Below, in pieces: positions 60,872 through 64,000 of a stretch of 64,000 nt of DNA. Under the pieces are notes generated by a model, which was not told the DNA's origin, did not search any database, and saw only the letters and a program-made list of their open reading frames with translations. A program made the translations under genes and the position numbers. The stretch lies in NCBI GenBank assembly GCA_029262065.1, contig JAJDAC010000018.1, positions 1 through 64,000 on the forward strand, given 5' to 3'. Positions within the stretch are counted from its first letter, which is position 1. The number at the start of each line of letters is the position of its first letter. The DNA comes from Candidatus Krumholzibacteriota bacterium (GTDB lineage Bacteria; Krumholzibacteriota; Krumholzibacteriia; JAJRXK01).

Positions 60872-63334
60872 ATGAAGCACCGCTTGCTGACGTTCGCATG
60901 GTTTGCGCTGGCCCTTGCGTTGGCCGCCAACCCAGTTGCGGGAGAAGACATCTCGCACGAAATCAGTTACATCGGAGAAGACGGGTTTTCGGCCACAGGG
61001 ATTCGTTGCGCCACGCCCGAGGTCGATGAAGAAACCGAACTGAGAGTCCAGAATCAGATCGACGACTGGCTCGCAAAGAACCCTCGCAGCATCAACAAGC
61101 AGGGGTACACCGAAATACCGGTAGCCATGCATATCGTGCGTAGCAACACGGGCCAATGGGACGTCACCCAGCAGCAGATCGACGATCAGATCACGGTACT
61201 GAACGACGCCTTCGCCAACACGAACTTCCAATTCGTTCTCTCCAGCGTGGACCGCACGAACAACACGAACTGGTCTACCAACACCAGTTTCGAAGACCAG
61301 ATGAAGTCAGCCCTGGCTATCTCGCCCGCCACCACGCTCAACTTCTACACCGGCAACTTGGGCGGCGGATTGCTCGGCTACGCCAGCTTTCCCTCGTTCT
61401 ATGACGAGGACGACTACCTACATGGTGTCGTCTGCCTGTACTCTTCGCTTCCCGGCGGCACCGCGTTTCCCTACAACGAAGGAGATACCGGCACACACGA
61501 AGTGGGACACTACCTTGGTCTGCTCCACACGTTCCAGGGCGGTTGCTTCGGCAACGGCGACTTCGTTGCCGACACCCCCCCCGAAGGCTCGCCAACATTT
61601 GGCTGCCCCATCGGCAAGGACACCTGCGCCGGCGGCGGCCCCGATCCCATCTTCAATTTCATGGATTACTCAGACGACGCCTGCATGAACGAGTTCACGC
61701 AAGGCCAGTCCGACCGCATGGACGCGCGGATCGCCCTCTTTAAGCCCACGTTGCTGCTCAACTGCCAGCCCGATCCGGTGGCCGAGTTTGCCGCGAACGT
61801 GGTGTCTGGCACCGCTCCCGTGTCGGTAGACTTCACCGATCAGTCCACCGGTGGGGTAACCATATGGGACTGGAGCTTCGGTGATGGCGGTACCGACAAC
61901 GTGCAGAACCCCACGCACATCTACAACTTGCCGGGCCAGTACGAAGTATCACTGACCATCACTACCAAGTGCGGCACCGACACGGAAACAAAGACCGGCT
62001 ACATCGTAGTAGGAGACCCGGCGGTGGACGTGGCGGTCTCAACGGCGACGCCCGGCCCGCTGGCCATATATATGAATCCCGCCGGCACTGGCGACGCACT
62101 CTCGGCCGCGCAGCAATGGGACGGGGCACCGGGCTCGACGCCCGCCTTCGTCGACGGGACCATCTCGGTGACGTTGACCTCGGGTGGCGTGCCGGTTGTG
62201 GGTCATCCCGCGAGCCTGATCACGCTCGTATCCTCAGCCGGCGGCTGGTCGCTGTGCGAAGGCGAAGCCGACGGCCCTACCGACGTCACCGGAACCACCA
62301 CCTTCAGCGGACCGCTCGTGGGCGGTGGCTTCAGCGCCCCGGGTGAGTTGATGGAAGTGCTGGTTGGTGGCTTCATTGCCCAGAACACGACCTACCCCGG
62401 CGGCCTGGCTGGCTTGGACATCCGCGCCAACAGCTCGGACATCAACGATGACGACGACGTAAACCTGATCGACGTGGGTTTGTTCGCTGAAGACTTCGGT
62501 GGCATCAGCTATCGCAGTGACTTCTACTGGAACGAAGCCGTGAATCTGGTGGACCTGGGTTTCCTGGCCACCGACTTCGGATCCACTTGTGCAGTGGCCA
62601 AGAGCGAACTCTCGATCGCCAACGCGAGTCTGGGCGTGTACTTCGATCGTGAGGGTCAGGTACGGGCCACTTCGCTCGAAGCCGGAAATGACGCCACCGC
62701 CTACGTTCTACTCAGCGGGCCGGCGGCAAAGCTGGGCATTACGGCCTGGCAAGCAACACTGAATTCCACTCCGAACCTGGAAGTCCAGCAGGTCACCCTA
62801 CCTGACGGATCGATCAACATGGGCTCCGGCACGGAGTTCATCGTGGGAACGGGTGGTTTGAGCAAGGCCGCGAACGGCAAACCACTGGTATTGGCCAGTC
62901 TACGTGTTCGCGCGGTGAACGCGGCTCCGGCCCAGTTGGGTCTGGCCACGGACGAACAGGTTGTGCTCGCCAATCGTGAAGGCGCCATGCGAGTCGAGAA
63001 CACCCAGGCGGCGTTCGTGAACGACACGATCCGCGGCGACGTGGAGATCGCGGTGGCACCACGATTGCGTAACCACCCGAATCCGTTCAACCCGTCCACG
63101 CAGATCTTCTTCAACCTGAGCCACGAGGCGCCGGCCGAAGTACGTATCTACGACGTGGGTGGGCGTCTGGTACGTAGCCTGGGTGGCAACATCATGGCCG
63201 CCGGACCCAACACGCTGGATTGGCGCGGCACCGATCGCAATGGCGCGTCGGTGGTGAGCGGGCTCTACTTCTACAAATTGTTCGTGGACGGCCAGGAGAC
63301 TGGTCCCGCGCAGAAGATGAGCCTTATCAAGTAG
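60872..63334 (+). CDS. Secreted M43 (pappalysin-like) metalloprotease with PKD, dockerin-like module and FlgD-like tail, copy 2
   Basis: 820 residues, same domain order as copy 1. ATG 60872, eleven bases after GGAG, gives the signal peptide MKHRLLTFAWFALALAL. The zinc site is THEVGHYLGLLHTF with GCPIGKDTC and a Met-turn FMDYSDD. PKD: WDWSFGDGGTDNVQNPTHIY. Dockerin-like pair: INDDDDVNLIDVGLFAEDFG and EAVNLVDLGFLATDFG. Tail: HPNPFNPSTQIFFNL to KMSLIK. Identity to copy 1 is about 60-65% by eye, highest around the zinc site and tail, so the duplication is not recent. The pair presumably cleaves extracellular protein for nutrition. Confidence 0.88.
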   Translation: MKHRLLTFAWFALALALAANPVAGEDISHEISYIGEDGFSATGIRCATPEVDEETELRVQNQIDDWLAKNPRSINKQGYTEIPVAMHIVRSNTGQWDVTQQQIDDQITVLNDAFANTNFQFVLSSVDRTNNTNWSTNTSFEDQMKSALAISPATTLNFYTGNLGGGLLGYASFPSFYDEDDYLHGVVCLYSSLPGGTAFPYNEGDTGTHEVGHYLGLLHTFQGGCFGNGDFVADTPPEGSPTFGCPIGKDTCAGGGPDPIFNFMDYSDDACMNEFTQGQSDRMDARIALFKPTLLLNCQPDPVAEFAANVVSGTAPVSVDFTDQSTGGVTIWDWSFGDGGTDNVQNPTHIYNLPGQYEVSLTITTKCGTDTETKTGYIVVGDPAVDVAVSTATPGPLAIYMNPAGTGDALSAAQQWDGAPGSTPAFVDGTISVTLTSGGVPVVGHPASLITLVSSAGGWSLCEGEADGPTDVTGTTTFSGPLVGGGFSAPGELMEVLVGGFIAQNTTYPGGLAGLDIRANSSDINDDDDVNLIDVGLFAEDFGGISYRSDFYWNEAVNLVDLGFLATDFGSTCAVAKSELSIANASLGVYFDREGQVRATSLEAGNDATAYVLLSGPAAKLGITAWQATLNSTPNLEVQQVTLPDGSINMGSGTEFIVGTGGLSKAANGKPLVLASLRVRAVNAAPAQLGLATDEQVVLANREGAMRVENTQAAFVNDTIRGDVEIAVAPRLRNHPNPFNPSTQIFFNLSHEAPAEVRIYDVGGRLVRSLGGNIMAAGPNTLDWRGTDRNGASVVSGLYFYKLFVDGQETGPAQKMSLIK

Positions 63335-63358
63335 ACCGACCGGCGTTCTGAGAAAATG

Positions 63359-63387
63359 GGTGGCCCGCACGCTCTGTGCGGGCCACC
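63359..63387. terminator. Strong hairpin terminator
   Basis: GGTGGCCCGCAC pairs perfectly with GTGCGGGCCACC (12 bp) around GCTCT, 24 bases after the stop at 63334; TCTACT follows. The best-paired stem in this part of the window. Confidence 0.65.
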
Positions 63388-63414
63388 TCTACTACCACGA
63401 AAGGGTCGCGATCG

Positions 63415-64000
63415 TTGACTAACTCCGGCTGGAGCGAACTTGGCTCGGTGCCAACCGCAAATCTCAGCCCTACCCGAATCGAGCTCCACTGGGCCGCCCA
63501 GGTACTTTCGGCCACCGCCGATGCCACGCTCGAACATCGACCCGATGACTCCCACAGCAACACGACCTGGTCTTCACAGTCTCGCTCCTTGGTTGGTCGT
63601 GCGTTGCCCGGTGGAGTCCACGTTGCCTTGAACCTTCTAACCCAGTCACTACAACTTCTGACTGACGGCAGAAGCGTGCGCAGTCAACTGGTGTTGCAGG
63701 GGCAAACTCTGGCCGAGCTCATGGAATGGGTGCGAACACACTTGACCGAGGAGTTCGCGATCAAACCCGAACCCATGAAACTGCGCGACTACGAAATGCC
63801 CGACCATGCGGTTGGACGCAGCGGCGCCGCATTCGGCCCGGTCGATGCGGAGGCCAGCACGGAACTGGCCCGATACTTCGACAATGCACACCAGATGCTA
63901 CATGGACTGGTGCGGTCCCAGAATCTGTCGGCCAACATAGCCATATGGCCGCACCACTTCGACATGGGTGGCATCTTCATCCTCGATAGGGACAAGCCCT
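63415..64000 (+). CDS. Uncharacterised conserved-looking protein, 3' end cut by window
   Basis: TTG at 63415 follows AAAGGG nine bases upstream, and the frame stays open to the window end (195 codons seen). Codons are GC-rich at position three throughout. Motifs: RIELHWAAQVLSATADATLE, DDSHSNTTW, GQTLAELMEWVRTHL, YEMPDHAVGRSGAAFGP, YFDNAHQMLHGLV and NIAIWPHHFDMGGIF(I)L. The His-rich WPHHFD with the earlier HW and DHAV suggests a metal-binding cytosolic protein; I know similar unnamed proteins with WPHHFD but no function. No signal peptide. Confidence 0.65.
   Translation, partial: MTNSGWSELGSVPTANLSPTRIELHWAAQVLSATADATLEHRPDDSHSNTTWSSQSRSLVGRALPGGVHVALNLLTQSLQLLTDGRSVRSQLVLQGQTLAELMEWVRTHLTEEFAIKPEPMKLRDYEMPDHAVGRSGAAFGPVDAEASTELARYFDNAHQMLHGLVRSQNLSANIAIWPHHFDMGGIFILDRDKP

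Overview
The window looks like chromosomal DNA from a GC-rich, Gram-negative (diderm) bacterium. Eight large secreted proteins end in a FlgD-like immunoglobulin tail (NPFNP...T near the tail start, then a basic/hydrophobic last six residues such as KMTVLQ or KMSLIK). Together with lipobox lipoproteins, an ECF sigma factor of the kinase-linked type beside a TPR protein, dockerin-like modules and M43/PKD proteins, this points to the FCB side of the tree (Eisenbacteria-, Krumholzibacteria- or Latescibacteria-like). That placement is inference: there is no rRNA or marker gene here. No tRNA, rRNA, CRISPR array, insertion sequence or prophage was seen.

Layout. 1-2.7 kb: the end of a TPR protein, an ECF sigma factor and a glycosyltransferase-like protein. 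2.7-8.3 kb: an arylsulfotransferase-like secreted protein facing an SGNH hydrolase / alkaline-phosphatase-superfamily lipoprotein pair. 8.3-18 kb: an FG-GAP/BNR surface protein, imidazolonepropionase, a DEAD-box helicase with a non-standard start, a duplicated-domain secreted protein and an MFS transporter. 18-22.3 kb: a tightly overlapping operon of ECF sigma, membrane dockerin protein, cohesin-like protein and a lipoprotein joining a TonB-plug-like module to VIT and vWA domains. 22.5-28 kb: polysaccharide genes (flippase, methyltransferase, asparagine synthase-like amidotransferase, glycosyltransferase). 28-33 kb: a threefold-repeat secreted protein, an M23 endopeptidase and an Lnb-like DUF4105 protein. 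33-36.5 kb: an HTTM-domain pair, a lamin-tail protein, a lipoprotein, and a disrupted TlpA-like redoxin followed by a DsbD-alpha-like protein. 37-38.7 kb: a cholesterol-dependent-cytolysin-like lipoprotein. 38.8-39.7 kb: a SRPBCC/ArsR operon with a textbook promoter and operator. 39.7-45.8 kb: a peptidase-propeller fusion, then an M3 peptidase, LytS-type kinase and LytTR regulator operon. 46-52 kb: MBOAT acyltransferase, SGNH protein, and an FtsX-type ABC exporter. 52-56.4 kb: two tandem pseudopilin-like proteins coupled to a propeller protein. 56.5-63.3 kb: a lipoprotein, a dockerin protein and two tandem M43 metalloprotease paralogues. 63.4 kb onward: the start of an uncharacterised gene cut by the window edge.

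Most of the window is devoted to the cell surface: export tails, extracellular proteases, acyl/sulfo/phospho-transfer enzymes, glycan assembly, and regulation by ECF and two-component systems. Genes are packed with 4-bp ATGA overlaps, and convergent genes are often separated by long perfect hairpins with little or no U-tract. The points most worth following are the redoxin whose first active-site cysteine codon is TGA followed by a SECIS-like hairpin, the cytolysin-like lipoprotein, and the ECF/dockerin/cohesin/plug-VIT-vWA operon.
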